A stretch of DNA of 64,000 nucleotides from Sporolactobacillus sp. STSJ-5. Lineage in GTDB: Bacteria; Bacillota; Bacilli; Bacillales; Sporolactobacillaceae. The position numbers and the translations under genes are program-made. Shown here piece after piece: positions 1 to 9,606 of the stretch. Positions within the stretch are counted from its first letter, which is position 1. Each line of letters begins with the position of its first letter. The stretch lies in assembly GCF_024385605.1 (NCBI RefSeq), contig NZ_JANFOJ010000002.1:186001-250000 (forward strand), read 5' to 3'. The notes under the pieces were generated by a model. The model worked only from the letters and a program-made list of their open reading frames with translations, was not told the origin of the DNA and made no database searches.

Positions 1-344
1 AAACAAATTCAAGAGCGAAAACAGCTGCGTCGAAACAGAAAGAATCTGATACAGAAGGATCAGATCAATCTTTTGCCAAAACGCTAAATAATGCTGAATT
101 GGTGCAATCCATGAGGGAATCAACGAGCAAAAAAACAGACCCATCTGTTAATCTTGAGCAAAGTAACGAAGGATGGATGCCCCCGATCGAGGATATTAAG
201 GACCAAGTAGAAGAATCTCCGTATCTGAAAGCAATGAAATTAAAAAATAAAGGCTATTCAAATACGGAAATTGCTAAAGAAATGAATCGTGGAACCGGCG
301 AGATCGAACTGCTGCTTAAATTGCAAGGAAAAGTTCAATCCTAA
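1..344 (+). CDS. DUF6115 / SwrB-like protein, C-terminal part (5' end outside window)
   Basis: The frame is open from base 3 to the stop at 342-344, so this is the 3' end of a longer gene. The visible 113 residues are a hydrophilic Lys/Ser/Glu-rich linker followed by a conserved tail (AMKLKNKGYSNTEIAKEMNR, then GEIELLLKLQ), a short helix-turn-helix-like end typical of DUF6115 proteins. In B. subtilis the gene just before rpsB is swrB (ylxL), at the end of the fla/che operon, a swarming-motility membrane protein with this arrangement. The N-terminal membrane segment is not in the window. Assignment rests on position and the tail motif. Confidence 0.7.
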   Translation, partial: TNSRAKTAASKQKESDTEGSDQSFAKTLNNAELVQSMRESTSKKTDPSVNLEQSNEGWMPPIEDIKDQVEESPYLKAMKLKNKGYSNTEIAKEMNRGTGEIELLLKLQGKVQS

Positions 345-346
345 TC

Positions 347-375
347 TTGCTATGTTGTTTAGAGTATGGTATAGT
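347..375 (+). promoter_or_regulatory. sigma-A promoter of rpsB-tsf
   Basis: TTGCTA at 347-352, 17-bp spacer, TATAGT at 370-375. It begins immediately after the stop codon of the upstream gene and is the only good promoter before rpsB. Confidence 0.75.
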
Positions 376-493
376 TACGTTTGGTGTCAATCACACACGT
401 CTGTTGATTTATGCGCGGGTGCTGAAGCGATTCAGCCGCACACGAAAATGATGCAGACGGAGGAATAAAACCATATTAGGAGGAATTTTTTTC
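376..493 (+). promoter_or_regulatory. rpsB leader with hairpin
   Basis: About 110 nt of untranslated leader between the promoter and the rpsB start. It contains the inverted repeat GCTGAA-gcga-TTCAGC (421-436), whose flanks extend the pairing, followed by a strong ribosome binding site (TAGGAGGA, about 476-484). Many r-protein leaders bind their own product; S2 autoregulation here is only an inference from position. Confidence 0.4.
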
Positions 494-1249
494 ATGTCAG
501 TTATTTCAATGAAACAATTACTTGAATCCGGTGTGCATTTCGGTCATCAGACACGCCGCTGGAACCCGAAAATGAAGCCGTATATTTTTACGGAAAGAAA
601 CGGTATCTACATCATTGACTTGCAGAAAACGGTTAAGAAAGTTGAAGAAGCCTATAATTTCGTTAGAGATATTGCTGCTGACGGAGGAAAGATTCTGTTC
701 GTCGGCACAAAAAAACAAGCTCAGGATTCTGTTAAGGCTGAAGCGGAACGTTCAGGTCAATTCTTTGTAAATCAACGCTGGTTAGGCGGAACACTTACTA
801 ACTTTGAAACGATTCGCAAGAGAATCAGACGTCTGAAAGATATTGAAAAAATGGAAGCAGACGGCACTTTTGATGTGCTGCCAAAGAAAGAAGTCGTTGG
901 ATTAAAGAAAGAATGGGCTCGTCTTGAAAAATTCTTGGGCGGTATCAAGAATATGGAGAGTATTCCGCAGGCACTGTTTGTCATTGATCCGCGCAAAGAG
1001 CGCATTGCGATTGCTGAAGCACATAAATTGAATATTCCGATCATCGCAATTGTTGATACAAACTGCGATCCAGATGAAATCGACGTTATCATCCCAGGAA
1101 ATGATGACGCGATCCGTGCTGTGAAACTGCTGACCGGTAAGATGGCAGACGCAGTTTTGGAAGCAAACCAAGGCGAAGAAACAGAAGAAGCCGCTGCTCA
1201 ACCAGTGCCGGCTGAAGCTGCTGCTGAGGAACCTGTTAAAGCAGAATAA
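494..1249 (+). CDS. rpsB: 30S ribosomal protein S2
   Basis: 251 residues, starting at ATG 494 eight or so bases after a strong Shine-Dalgarno. The N-terminal [20 protein letters not shown] block, the GTKKQAQ and [12 protein letters not shown] blocks and the [13 protein letters not shown] block are the S2 signatures. S2 joins the small subunit late and helps position S1. The C-terminus has an Ala/Glu-rich low-complexity tail ([19 protein letters not shown]), slightly longer than in B. subtilis. It is followed by tsf, the usual bacterial pairing, with an attenuator-like hairpin between them. Confidence 0.98.
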   Translation: MSVISMKQLLESGVHFGHQTRRWNPKMKPYIFTERNGIYIIDLQKTVKKVEEAYNFVRDIAADGGKILFVGTKKQAQDSVKAEAERSGQFFVNQRWLGGTLTNFETIRKRIRRLKDIEKMEADGTFDVLPKKEVVGLKKEWARLEKFLGGIKNMESIPQALFVIDPRKERIAIAEAHKLNIPIIAIVDTNCDPDEIDVIIPGNDDAIRAVKLLTGKMADAVLEANQGEETEEAAAQPVPAEAAAEEPVKAE

Positions 1250-1272
1250 TTAAAGTTAAAGCATTTAGTGGG

Positions 1273-1304
1273 GTGATAAGGGGCTAGCCCTTTATCACTC
1301 TTTT
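1273..1304 (+). terminator. hairpin between rpsB and tsf (attenuator-like)
   Basis: An 11-bp stem (GTGATAAGGGG pairing with CCCTTTATCAC, one G-T pair, CTAG loop) followed by TCTTTT. It lies between two genes that are normally co-transcribed, so it is probably a partial terminator or processing site that sets the S2:EF-Ts ratio. Confidence 0.65.
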
Positions 1305-1342
1305 CACGAAAACTTAGGGAAGACAAAAAAGGAGGACTCTCA

Positions 1343-2224
1343 TTGGCTGCAATTAGTGCAAAACAAGTAAAAGAATTACGTGAACTGACAGGCGCAGGAA
1401 TTATGGATTGCAAACGTGCGCTTGCTGATGCAGAAGGCGACATTAAGAAAGCGATCGATGTGCTTCGCGAAAAAGGCATGGCTAAGGCTGCAAAGAAATC
1501 CGGACGTATCGCTGCTGAAGGCTTGGCAGAAATCAAAATAGACGGCAATAAAGCCGTTGCTCTTGAAGTGAACTCTGAAACGGACTTTGTTGCGAAAAAC
1601 GCAGAGTTTAAGGCACTTATTGATGTGCTTGCTCAGCATCTGCTTGACAATGAACCTGCTACTGTAGAAGAGGCACTTACTCAGAAGACGGCAGCAGGTG
1701 AAACGGTAGCCGATACGATTACGGCTGCGATTTCTAAAATTGGTGAAAAAATTTCTTTGCGCCGCTTTTCAATTGTGGAAAAGACTGATGCTGAAGTATT
1801 CGGCTCCTATCTGCATATGGGCGGACGCATCGCGGCCTTGACAAAGGTTGCAGGCGCTGATGAAGCCGTTGCAAAAGACATCGCCATGCATGTGGCAGCC
1901 ATTCGCCCACAATATCTTAAGGAAGATGAAATTCCTGCTGATGTTGTTGCCCATGAAAAAGAAGTGCTGACACAAGAAGCGCTTGGCGAAGGAAAACCGG
2001 CAAATATCGTGGAAAAAATGGTTGTCGGCAGAATCAAAAAATTCTTCAAGGAAATTTGCCTTGTTGATCAACCGTTTGTTAAAGACGGTGACGTCACTGT
2101 TAAGGAATATCTGAAGAGCAAAAATGCCGACGTCCTTGCCTTTGTACGTTATGAAGTAGGCGAAGGAATCGAGAAAAAAGAAGATAACTTTGTTGATGAA
2201 GTAAAAGCACAAATGAAACAATAA
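1343..2224 (+). CDS. tsf: translation elongation factor Ts
   Basis: 293 residues, TTG start at 1343 after AGGAGG (about 1331-1336). EF-Ts is the nucleotide exchange factor of EF-Tu. The N-terminal UBA-like domain carries [14 protein letters not shown], and the [10 protein letters not shown] block that contacts EF-Tu is intact at about residues 76-85. The C-terminal half has the usual two-subdomain core ending in [12 protein letters not shown]. Length is family-typical. It is the second gene of the rpsB operon and is followed by a strong terminator. Confidence 0.98.
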   Translation: MAAISAKQVKELRELTGAGIMDCKRALADAEGDIKKAIDVLREKGMAKAAKKSGRIAAEGLAEIKIDGNKAVALEVNSETDFVAKNAEFKALIDVLAQHLLDNEPATVEEALTQKTAAGETVADTITAAISKIGEKISLRRFSIVEKTDAEVFGSYLHMGGRIAALTKVAGADEAVAKDIAMHVAAIRPQYLKEDEIPADVVAHEKEVLTQEALGEGKPANIVEKMVVGRIKKFFKEICLVDQPFVKDGDVTVKEYLKSKNADVLAFVRYEVGEGIEKKEDNFVDEVKAQMKQ

Positions 2225-2327
2225 TTGCGCCTGTAAGGTGACTGTTGAACGACGATATCTATAGCAACCGTCAAATAACCGTTTTGCGGTTTTCAACACC
2301 CGATGAAACAGAGCAAGGGATTACAAT

Positions 2328-2355
2328 GGGGCACGGGTTACGTGCCCCTTTTTTT
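2328..2355 (+). terminator. rho-independent terminator after tsf
   Basis: Perfect 8-bp stem GGGGCACG-ggtta-CGTGCCCC followed by seven T. It ends only about 30 bases before the pyrH start, and a smaller hairpin (AACCG...CGGTT, about 2277-2294) precedes it. Confidence 0.9.
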
Positions 2356-2384
2356 AAAATTATCCAATGAGAGGTGCAATGAAG

Positions 2385-3110
2385 ATGCCGGAAAAGGCGA
2401 GATATAAGCGGGTCATTTTGAAACTAAGTGGAGAAGCGCTGGCAGGTGCAAACGGATTTGGTATTGAACCGAGCATAATCCGTTCGATTACAAAGCAAGT
2501 CAAAGACGTTGTCGGATTGGGTGTTGAAGTAGCCATCGTTTGCGGCGCCGGAAACATTTGGAGAGGCAAGGCAGGCAGTGAAATGGGCATGGATCGCGCA
2601 CAGGCGGATTATATGGGCATGCTGGCTACCGTCCTCAATGCGCTCGCTCTCCAAGATTGCCTTGAAGGTATCGGGGTGGAAACACGTGTTCAAACATCTA
2701 TTGAAATGAGACAAGTAGCAGAACCGTATATTCGCAGAAGAGCGATTCGTCACTTGGAAAAAGGACGTGTCGTTATCTTTGCTGCTGGTACGGGCAATCC
2801 TTATTTCTCTACAGACACAACTGCTGCTCTGCGTGCTGCAGAAATTGAAGCTGATGTGATTTTGATGGCGAAAAATAACGTGGACGGCGTTTACTCTGCT
2901 GATCCTAAAGTTGATAAAACTGCAAAAAAATATAAAGAAATTTCATACTTGCGTGTTCTTAATGAAGGACTGCAGGTTATGGATTCTACCGCTTCTTCAC
3001 TAAGTATGGATAACGATATTCCTTTGATTGTCTTTTCACTTTCTGAAGAAGGAAATATTAAGCGTGCCGTTTTGGGAGAAGACATCGGCACAGTCGTAAA
3101 GGGGCGATAA
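2385..3110 (+). CDS. pyrH: UMP kinase
   Basis: Phosphorylates UMP to UDP in pyrimidine nucleotide synthesis; hexameric amino-acid-kinase fold. The phosphate-binding KLSGEAL near the N-terminus, the [20 protein letters not shown] block and the acceptor loop [20 protein letters not shown] are all present. I chose ATG 2385 (MPEKARYKR) because GAGAGGTG at 2369-2376 is well spaced for it. ATGs at 2367 and 2379 are in frame but too close to or upstream of that site. 241 residues, as in Bacillus. frr follows after 3 bases. A terminator sits just upstream, so expression depends on read-through or on an unrecognised promoter. Confidence 0.96.
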   Translation: MPEKARYKRVILKLSGEALAGANGFGIEPSIIRSITKQVKDVVGLGVEVAIVCGAGNIWRGKAGSEMGMDRAQADYMGMLATVLNALALQDCLEGIGVETRVQTSIEMRQVAEPYIRRRAIRHLEKGRVVIFAAGTGNPYFSTDTTAALRAAEIEADVILMAKNNVDGVYSADPKVDKTAKKYKEISYLRVLNEGLQVMDSTASSLSMDNDIPLIVFSLSEEGNIKRAVLGEDIGTVVKGR

Positions 3111-3113
3111 TTA

Positions 3114-3674
3114 ATGGCTCAATCGGAACTATTTAAAAATGCAGAAGAACGTATGGAAAAAGCTGTTAAGGCATTTCAGCGTGAATTGGTTACAGTTCGC
3201 GCAGGCAGGGCGAATCCGTCATTGCTCAATAAAGTAACTGTTGAATATTACGGAGCTGAGACACCTTTGAATCAAGTGGCGTCAATTACGGTTCCTGAAG
3301 CACGTTTGCTGCTTGTGCAGCCGTATGATCGTACGGCATTGGCAAATATTGAAAAAGGAATCATGAAATCTGATCTCGGTATTACGCCGACAAATGACGG
3401 CAATGTGATCAGAATTGCTATTCCTCCGTTGACTGAAGAAAGGCGCGCGGAACTTGTGAAACTTGTACGCAAAATGGCTGAAGAAGCCAAGATTGCCATT
3501 CGCAACGTCCGACGTGATGCAAATGATCAAATTAAAAAAATGGCAAAAAATAATGAACTAACAAAAGATGATGTCAGAGAAGCTGAAGATGATGTTCAAA
3601 AGTTGACCAATGACACCATCAAGACGATTGATCAAGTTGCAACAGAAAAAGAAAAAGAAATGATGGACATTTAA
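3114..3674 (+). CDS. frr: ribosome recycling factor
   Basis: 186 residues, three bases after pyrH, so translationally linked to it. RRF and EF-G split the post-termination ribosome. The protein starts with the long helix of domain I (NAEERMEKAVKAFQRELVTVRAGRANPSLL), contains the beta-rich domain II (about residues 31-104), and ends in the second and third helices (EERRAELVKLVRKMAEEAKIAIRN...). All conserved blocks are present with no gaps. Confidence 0.98.
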   Translation: MAQSELFKNAEERMEKAVKAFQRELVTVRAGRANPSLLNKVTVEYYGAETPLNQVASITVPEARLLLVQPYDRTALANIEKGIMKSDLGITPTNDGNVIRIAIPPLTEERRAELVKLVRKMAEEAKIAIRNVRRDANDQIKKMAKNNELTKDDVREAEDDVQKLTNDTIKTIDQVATEKEKEMMDI

Positions 3675-3780
3675 GGTAAGAAATAAGCCAAACTGACACC
3701 ATACACTATTCCAAGGTACATTGTTTGTTTTCAAATAAACTGCGCTCTGGATGTTCAGTATCAGTAATGGGGGAAAATCA

Positions 3781-4563
3781 ATGTTTGAGAAATTTTCCTT
3801 ACATAGGGAAAAAACGGAGAGTCCGCAGCATGTGAAGGAATCTGGCAGAATGCCGGAGCACGTTGCAATTATTATGGACGGAAACGGGCGTTGGGCAAAA
3901 AAAAGAGGACTGCCAAGAATTGCCGGACATCGCGAAGCAATGAAAACGATAAAAAGAGTTACAAGAGAGGCAGATCGGCTTGGCGTAAAGGTTCTCACCC
4001 TTTTTGCTTTTTCAACGGAAAATTGGAAACGGCCGAAAGCGGAAGTAGAATTTTTGATGAAACTGCCACAACAATTTTTAAATACCTATTTGACTGAATT
4101 AGTAGAACAAAATGTTCAAGTTCAGGCAATGGGTGATTTGTCACGCCTTCCGACATATACGCTGCACGCGATTAAAAGTGCAATTGAGCGTACAAAAGAC
4201 AACACTGGTTTAATCTTGAACTTTGCACTTAATTATGGCAGCCATGCTGAGATTGTTCATGCCGTGCAGGATATTATTCAAGAAGTGAGCAACCATCATC
4301 TCAGTCTTGAAGATGTAACCGAACAGAAGATTGCAGAACATATGATGAGCCCTGCCCTGCCGGATCCTGATCTGTTGATTCGTACTGGAGGAGAGATCAG
4401 GCTAAGCAATTTTATGCTTTGGCAGCTTGCCTATACTGAACTCTACTTTTCAGAAGAATTTTGGCCTGATTTTAACGAACGCAGTCTGCAAGAAGCTGTG
4501 CATGTTTTTGCAACGAGACAGCGCAGATATGGCGGCTTAAAGGAAGGAAGCGAAAACGATTGA
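3781..4563 (+). CDS. uppS: undecaprenyl diphosphate synthase
   Basis: Cis-prenyltransferase that makes the C55 lipid carrier for peptidoglycan and teichoic acids from farnesyl-PP and isopentenyl-PP. The catalytic block IIMDGNGRWAKKRGLPRIAGH, the FSTENWKRP segment, NFALNYGSHAEI and the C-terminal RTGGEIRLSNFMLWQLAY are present. ATG 3781 follows GGGGGA at good spacing and gives 260 residues, the same length as B. subtilis UppS; an in-frame ATG at 3751 lacks a ribosome site. It is the first gene of an uppS-cdsA-dxr-rseP-proS run and overlaps cdsA by 3-4 bases. Confidence 0.97.
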   Translation: MFEKFSLHREKTESPQHVKESGRMPEHVAIIMDGNGRWAKKRGLPRIAGHREAMKTIKRVTREADRLGVKVLTLFAFSTENWKRPKAEVEFLMKLPQQFLNTYLTELVEQNVQVQAMGDLSRLPTYTLHAIKSAIERTKDNTGLILNFALNYGSHAEIVHAVQDIIQEVSNHHLSLEDVTEQKIAEHMMSPALPDPDLLIRTGGEIRLSNFMLWQLAYTELYFSEEFWPDFNERSLQEAVHVFATRQRRYGGLKEGSEND

Positions 4564-5351
4564 AACAGAGAGTTATTACAGGTATTTTGGCAGGTGCCTT
4601 CTATCTAGCTTTACTGTGGATCGGCTCCGTTCCTTTTGCCCTTCTTGCAGCGGCCATAGCAGTAATTAGTTATCTTGAACTTGCTGAAATGAATAAAATG
4701 CCTGCCTATTCGCCGGAGGTCCTTATCGGTGCATTAGCGGTTGCAATCATTGTCAGCGGTGAGTGGATATCTCCGCTCATCTTTCATTCGATTTGGCCAA
4801 AGCTGGTTGTGCTTTTGGTTCTTCTGCTTGTAAGTTTAAATGTCGTGACTAAAAATCGTTTTTCATTTGCACACTCTGCTTATCTGTTTCTTGCTGTTTT
4901 TTACATAAGCATCCCTTTCCAATTACTTGTTCGCATTCGGCTTGACAGCCTCGCTCTTGTATTTTTTGTTCAAATCATTATTTGGACTACGGACAGCGGA
5001 GCCTACTTTGTGGGGCGCAAGCTGGGCAAAAATAAACTTGCACCGTATATCAGCCCAAACAAAACACGAGAAGGCTCAATTGGGGCTATAATCGCGGCTT
5101 TAGTTGTTGCAGCACTGTTTCAGCTGATTATCGGGTATCCTTTATTTGGGTCATGGCCGATGCTGTTTATGGTTGCTTTACTCATTTCAGTATTTGGACA
5201 GCTTGGGGACTTGGTGGAATCTGCGATTAAACGGTTTTATGGTGTAAAAGATTCGGGTACAATCCTACCAGGACACGGTGGTCTGTTGGATCGATTTGAC
5301 AGTTTAATCTTTGTACTTCCATTATTATATGTATTGGGATTCATCGGATAG
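4560..5351 (+). CDS. cdsA: phosphatidate cytidylyltransferase (CDP-diacylglycerol synthase)
   Basis: Integral membrane enzyme making CDP-diacylglycerol from phosphatidate and CTP, the branch point of phospholipid synthesis. 263 residues, about eight hydrophobic segments, and the family signature near the C-terminus (SAIKRFYGVKDSG then PGHGGLLDRFDS). The TTG start at 4560 overlaps the uppS stop (TTGA), with AGGAAGGAAG just upstream inside uppS, indicating coupled translation. Its product feeds PgsA, encoded at 38.9 kb. Confidence 0.95.
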   Translation: MKQRVITGILAGAFYLALLWIGSVPFALLAAAIAVISYLELAEMNKMPAYSPEVLIGALAVAIIVSGEWISPLIFHSIWPKLVVLLVLLLVSLNVVTKNRFSFAHSAYLFLAVFYISIPFQLLVRIRLDSLALVFFVQIIIWTTDSGAYFVGRKLGKNKLAPYISPNKTREGSIGAIIAALVVAALFQLIIGYPLFGSWPMLFMVALLISVFGQLGDLVESAIKRFYGVKDSGTILPGHGGLLDRFDSLIFVLPLLYVLGFIG

Positions 5352-5363
5352 GGGGGTCGCATT

Positions 5364-6512
5364 TTGAAGAAAATCAGCTTGCTAGGGGCAACGGGATCAG
5401 TTGGCATTCAAACTTTAAGGGTTGTTCGTGAACACTCGGATCAATTTTCAGTTGCCGCATTGGCATTCGGTCAGAATATTGATGCAGCACTGCCGATTAT
5501 TCATGAATTCAAACCTCAATTAGTATCGGTTAAGGATAAGCAAGTTGCAGATAAATTGCGGATCCAACTCGATGATGGGATCAAACTTGTTTATGGTATT
5601 GAGGGAATGATTGAAGTGGCAGTTTTCTCGGAGGCAGATTTTTTGGTTAATGCTGTGCTCGGAAGTGTGGGACTTGAACCCACACTTGCTGCGATCGAAG
5701 CAGGGAAAACCATTGGTCTTGCGAACAAGGAAACGCTGGTTACGGCAGGGCATATCGTGATGAAACGGGCAAAAGATTCTGGTGTGCGTATCCTCACGCT
5801 TGACAGTGAGCATTCGGCAATTTTTCAATCCATGCAGGGTCAAGACCGCTCAGCTGTGTCACGCATAATCATTACCGCGTCTGGCGGCAGTTTCAGAGAC
5901 AAGAATCGCGATGAACTTGCTGGAGTTACGGTTAAAGATGCTCTTAATCACCCAAACTGGTCAATGGGTGCAAAGATCACAATTGATTCGGCTACCATGA
6001 TGAATAAAGGTTTAGAAGTAATTGAAGCGCATTGGCTGTTTGATCTGCCCTATGAAAAAATTGATACGGTTATTCACCGGGAGAGTATTGTTCACTCGTT
6101 AGTTGAATATGCTGATCATAGTGTCATTGCGCAGCTAGGATGCCCCAGTATGCTCGTTCCGATTCAATATGCACTTACCTATCCTTCTCGGCTGGCACTC
6201 AAGCAAACGAGAACACTGAATTTATGTGAAATCGGCAGTTTGCATTTTCAAAAAATGGATATGCAACGTTTTCCATGTGTATCATTAGCTTATCAAGCTG
6301 GCAAAGCCGGGGGTTCGATGCCAACTGTATTAAATGCAGCAAATGAAGTTGCGGTTCAAGCATTTCTGTCGGAAAAAATTGCGTTTCTTGATATTGAACG
6401 CTATGTTGAACAGGCACTTGGGCACCATCAACTTATTAAAGCACCTGATTTAAGGACTATTGAGGCTGTTGATAAGGAAACCCGAGCTTATGTCATGAAT
6501 CAAATAAATTAA
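5364..6512 (+). CDS. dxr: 1-deoxy-D-xylulose 5-phosphate reductoisomerase
   Basis: Second step of the MEP isoprenoid pathway (DXP to MEP, NADPH-dependent). 382 residues, TTG start after GGGGGT. The Rossmann motif [13 protein letters not shown] opens the protein; NKETLVTAG, the metal/substrate block [17 protein letters not shown] and the flexible-loop region [28 protein letters not shown] are intact. It supplies precursors used by UppS two genes upstream. The gap to rseP is only 20 bases. Confidence 0.97.
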   Translation: MKKISLLGATGSVGIQTLRVVREHSDQFSVAALAFGQNIDAALPIIHEFKPQLVSVKDKQVADKLRIQLDDGIKLVYGIEGMIEVAVFSEADFLVNAVLGSVGLEPTLAAIEAGKTIGLANKETLVTAGHIVMKRAKDSGVRILTLDSEHSAIFQSMQGQDRSAVSRIIITASGGSFRDKNRDELAGVTVKDALNHPNWSMGAKITIDSATMMNKGLEVIEAHWLFDLPYEKIDTVIHRESIVHSLVEYADHSVIAQLGCPSMLVPIQYALTYPSRLALKQTRTLNLCEIGSLHFQKMDMQRFPCVSLAYQAGKAGGSMPTVLNAANEVAVQAFLSEKIAFLDIERYVEQALGHHQLIKAPDLRTIEAVDKETRAYVMNQIN

Positions 6513-6532
6513 AAGGCAGAGGTGTCTCGCTC

Positions 6533-7795
6533 GTGGAAACTTTGATTATCGTTATTATCATTTTCGGACTGCTCGTCTCAATTCATGAATTCGGGCATTT
6601 GATCGTCGCTAAACGCTCCGGTATTATGTGCCGAGAATACGCGATCGGTTTCGGCCCGAAATTATTTGCGATCAAAAAGGGCGAAACAGTTTATACATTG
6701 AGGCTGCTTCCAATCGGTGGCTATGTGCGTATGGCGGGTGAGGATCCGGAAAAAATAGAAATTAAGCCCGGACAGCATATTGCCTTTTTCTTGAATGAAC
6801 ACAACCGTGTATCACGGATCGTGTGCGATCATCTTGAAAAATATCCGGATGCTCGTTTCATTACTGTTGAACATTGCGATTTGGAAAATGAACTTTGTCT
6901 CACTGGCTATGAAGAAGAAGAGGGACCGATCGCCCGTTACGCTATTGAGCGAGATGCGACCTATGTATCCGATAATCAAGAATTTCAAATTGCGCCGCGC
7001 GACCGCCAATTCGCTTCGCAACCTCTGCTGGCTCGTTTTTTAACTATTTTTGCCGGCCCTTTTATGAATCTGATTTTAGCGGTTGTTATCTTTGTTATTT
7101 ATTTCAGCATTCAAGGAGTCCCTTCTGATACGCCGCAGCTTGGCAAAGTGATCCAAGGTTATCCTGCTGAGAAGTCTGGCCTGATGGCAGGTGACCATAT
7201 TATAAAGATCGACGGAAAACAGACAAACAGCTGGGAAAATATCGTTAGCTATGTAAGTAAACATCCTAAAGAAAAAATAAATATTACGATTAAACGTGAT
7301 GGGCAGCAGAAGCAAATTGATCTGATTACCGGGCAGCGCAAGGGTGAGAATGGCAAGGCGGAAGGTGTTATAGGTGTCTACCAACCGACGCACCATTCCT
7401 TTATCGAATCGGTCGGAGCCGGTTTCACACAAACCTATTATTGGATTAAAATGGAATTTGCCGGTTTGAAGATGCTGGTTACCGGTGGTTTCAATTTGAA
7501 TAATCTTGCGGGACCTGTTGGCATTTATCACGCAACAGGTGAAGTAGTATCACAGGGCTTGTTTTTTGTGTTAAACTGGACTGCTTTTCTCAGCGTGAAT
7601 TTAGCTGTCATCAACCTGCTTCCGCTTCCTGCTCTTGATGGCGGTCGACTTTTGTTTCTTATTGTAGAAGCTCTGCGCGGCAAGCCTGTTGAGCCTCAAA
7701 AAGAAGCACTGGTTCATTTTATCGGATTTGCATTTCTCATGCTGTTGATGCTGCTTGTGACTTGGAATGATCTGCAGAACCTTTTTACGCGTTAG
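6533..7795 (+). CDS. rseP: site-2 intramembrane zinc metalloprotease RseP/RasP
   Basis: Cleaves membrane-bound anti-sigma factors (RsiW type), cell-division proteins and remnant signal peptides within the membrane. The first transmembrane helix carries the zinc motif HEFGH at residues 18-22. A PDZ domain lies around residues 190-270 (GKVIQGYPAEKSGLMAGD), and the last helices carry NLLPLPALDGGRLLF with the third zinc ligand. Length 420 matches B. subtilis RasP (about 420), including the Bacillales-specific segment before the PDZ domain. GTG start after AGAGGTG. Same operon as dxr and proS. Confidence 0.96.
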   Translation: METLIIVIIIFGLLVSIHEFGHLIVAKRSGIMCREYAIGFGPKLFAIKKGETVYTLRLLPIGGYVRMAGEDPEKIEIKPGQHIAFFLNEHNRVSRIVCDHLEKYPDARFITVEHCDLENELCLTGYEEEEGPIARYAIERDATYVSDNQEFQIAPRDRQFASQPLLARFLTIFAGPFMNLILAVVIFVIYFSIQGVPSDTPQLGKVIQGYPAEKSGLMAGDHIIKIDGKQTNSWENIVSYVSKHPKEKINITIKRDGQQKQIDLITGQRKGENGKAEGVIGVYQPTHHSFIESVGAGFTQTYYWIKMEFAGLKMLVTGGFNLNNLAGPVGIYHATGEVVSQGLFFVLNWTAFLSVNLAVINLLPLPALDGGRLLFLIVEALRGKPVEPQKEALVHFIGFAFLMLLMLLVTWNDLQNLFTR

Positions 7796-7844
7796 ATAAT
7801 TGATGGAACAAAGAAATGATTTCAACGATTTGAGGTGGTCATTA

Positions 7845-9488
7845 ATGAAACAAAGCCAGATGTTCATTCCTACGATGAAGGAGACACCGGCTGACGCTGA
7901 ATCTGCGAGCCATCGGCTTCTGCTTCGTGGAGGCTTTATTCGTCAGAATGCGGCAGGCATTTATTCTTATTTACCGCTCGGTTATAAAATTATTAAAAAA
8001 ATTGAAACCATTATTCGCGAGGAGATGGACGGTGCAGGTTCTCAAGAATTATTAATGCCGGCCATGCAGCCCGCAGAATTATGGCATGAAACAGGACGAT
8101 GGGATGTATACGGTCCTGAATTAATGAGACTTAAAGACCGCCACGGTCGCTATTTTGCACTAGGTGCGACAGGCGAAGAGTTGATTACGAGTTTAGTTCG
8201 CGATTTCCTCAATTCCTATAAGAAATTACCTATGAATGTGTATCAAATTCAAACGAAATTTCGGGATGAAAAGAGACCACGTTTCGGCCTGCTCCGTGGG
8301 CGCGAATTTATCATGAAGGATGCCTATACATTCCATGATTCTGCAGAAAGCTTGGACAAGGCTTATTGGGATATGTATCACGCGTATTGCAGAATCTTTG
8401 AACGGTGCGGATTGAAATTCCGTGCGGTATTGGCAGATTCCGGGGCGATCGGTGGTAAGGATACGCATGAATTTCAGGCGCTTGCCGATATTGGCGAAGA
8501 CACGATTGCTTATTCCGACAACTCCGATTATGCGGCTAATTTAGAAATGGCTGAGGTGCTTGACACGGATGCATCTGAAAAAAGCGATTCATTGCCCCTA
8601 GAAAAAGTTGACGGAAATCAAGAAATTGACGGAGAGATTAAGATTGCTGCACATTGGTTTAAAACTCGAACGGAGACAGTCGTTGTATTCATAAAAGCTG
8701 AAGATGAAATCAATGATGTCAAAGTTAAAAATGTGCTTAACACGGATTTGATTGAACCGCTTGAAGAGGTAAATCCGGACGCAATCAATCCTGAAAAAGG
8801 TGTTCTTATTTTCGCAGATAATGCGCTAAAACATCTGTCTTCTACTGTATTTTACAATGCAGCTGAGAATACGACTTATTTTCATCTTGATCCTGATCGT
8901 GACTTGGCAATTCAGCAGTATGGTGATTTGCGTTTCATTAAAGAAGGTGATCCGTCACCAGACGGACAAGGCAATATCAAATTTGCACGAGGCATTGAAA
9001 TTGGTCAAGTGTTCAAACTCGGGACAAAATATTCTGAAGCCATGAACGCAACATATTTAGATGCCAATGGTAAGGCGAAACCACTTATTATGGGTTGCTA
9101 TGGAATTGGTGTTTCCAGGACACTTTCGGCTGTATGTGAACAATATCATGATGATAACGGAATGATTTGGCCGAAATCATTAGCACCGTTTACTATTCAT
9201 TTGATTACAGTCAATCCGAAAAATGATGAACAGTTTAAGTTATCCGATGACCTGTATCAGCAGCTTATTAATCAGGGCTATGATGTACTTTGGGATGATC
9301 GGAAAGAACGTCCCGGTGTTAAATTTGCCGATAGTGAACTGATTGGCTGCCCGGTTCAGGTGATTGTTGGGAAAAAGGCGTCTGAAAACATCATTGAACT
9401 TGCTTCACGCAGGGAAAAAGAACGTGTCGAGACGCCGGTCAGCGAGTTGCCATTAGCAATTAGCGACTTGCTGCAAACACTCGATTAA
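7845..9488 (+). CDS. proS: prolyl-tRNA synthetase (bacterial type)
   Basis: Charges tRNA-Pro. Class II motifs are visible: motif 1 around YLPLGYKIIKKIETIIREEM, motif 2 FRDEKRPRFGLLRGREF, motif 3 GCYGIGVSRTLSA. The bacterial editing insertion domain lies between motifs 2 and 3, and the anticodon-binding domain ends the protein. I start at ATG 7845 because TGAGGTGG is 7 bases upstream and the N-terminus then aligns with Bacillus ProS (MKQSQMFIPTMKETPADAE); codons from 7800 are in frame but unsupported. 547 residues. No T-box leader is present. It ends the operon at a terminator. Confidence 0.97.
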   Translation: MKQSQMFIPTMKETPADAESASHRLLLRGGFIRQNAAGIYSYLPLGYKIIKKIETIIREEMDGAGSQELLMPAMQPAELWHETGRWDVYGPELMRLKDRHGRYFALGATGEELITSLVRDFLNSYKKLPMNVYQIQTKFRDEKRPRFGLLRGREFIMKDAYTFHDSAESLDKAYWDMYHAYCRIFERCGLKFRAVLADSGAIGGKDTHEFQALADIGEDTIAYSDNSDYAANLEMAEVLDTDASEKSDSLPLEKVDGNQEIDGEIKIAAHWFKTRTETVVVFIKAEDEINDVKVKNVLNTDLIEPLEEVNPDAINPEKGVLIFADNALKHLSSTVFYNAAENTTYFHLDPDRDLAIQQYGDLRFIKEGDPSPDGQGNIKFARGIEIGQVFKLGTKYSEAMNATYLDANGKAKPLIMGCYGIGVSRTLSAVCEQYHDDNGMIWPKSLAPFTIHLITVNPKNDEQFKLSDDLYQQLINQGYDVLWDDRKERPGVKFADSELIGCPVQVIVGKKASENIIELASRREKERVETPVSELPLAISDLLQTLD

Positions 9489-9501
9489 TTTTTGAAATTC
9501 T

Positions 9502-9527
9502 AAGGAGCCGTCTGCGCTCCTTTTTTT
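9502..9527 (+). terminator. terminator after proS
   Basis: AAGGAGC-cgtctgc-GCTCCTT stem followed by a run of seven T. It closes the uppS-to-proS operon. Confidence 0.85.
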
Positions 9528-9606
9528 ATTCAATTAGGAAGTAACGGTTCGTCAATAGCAATCTCTTGAATGTTTTAGTAGAATTATAGAGAAAGGAGTT
9601 GGGACG

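Noticed and set aside
1769-2299. 176-codon reverse-strand frame across tsf
   Set aside because: Shadow frame overlapping the conserved gene, rich in Phe/Cys/His without domain.
7796-7844. T-box or other tRNA-sensing leader before proS
   Set aside because: Only about 50 bases separate rseP and proS, too short for a T-box, and no T-box sequence is present.
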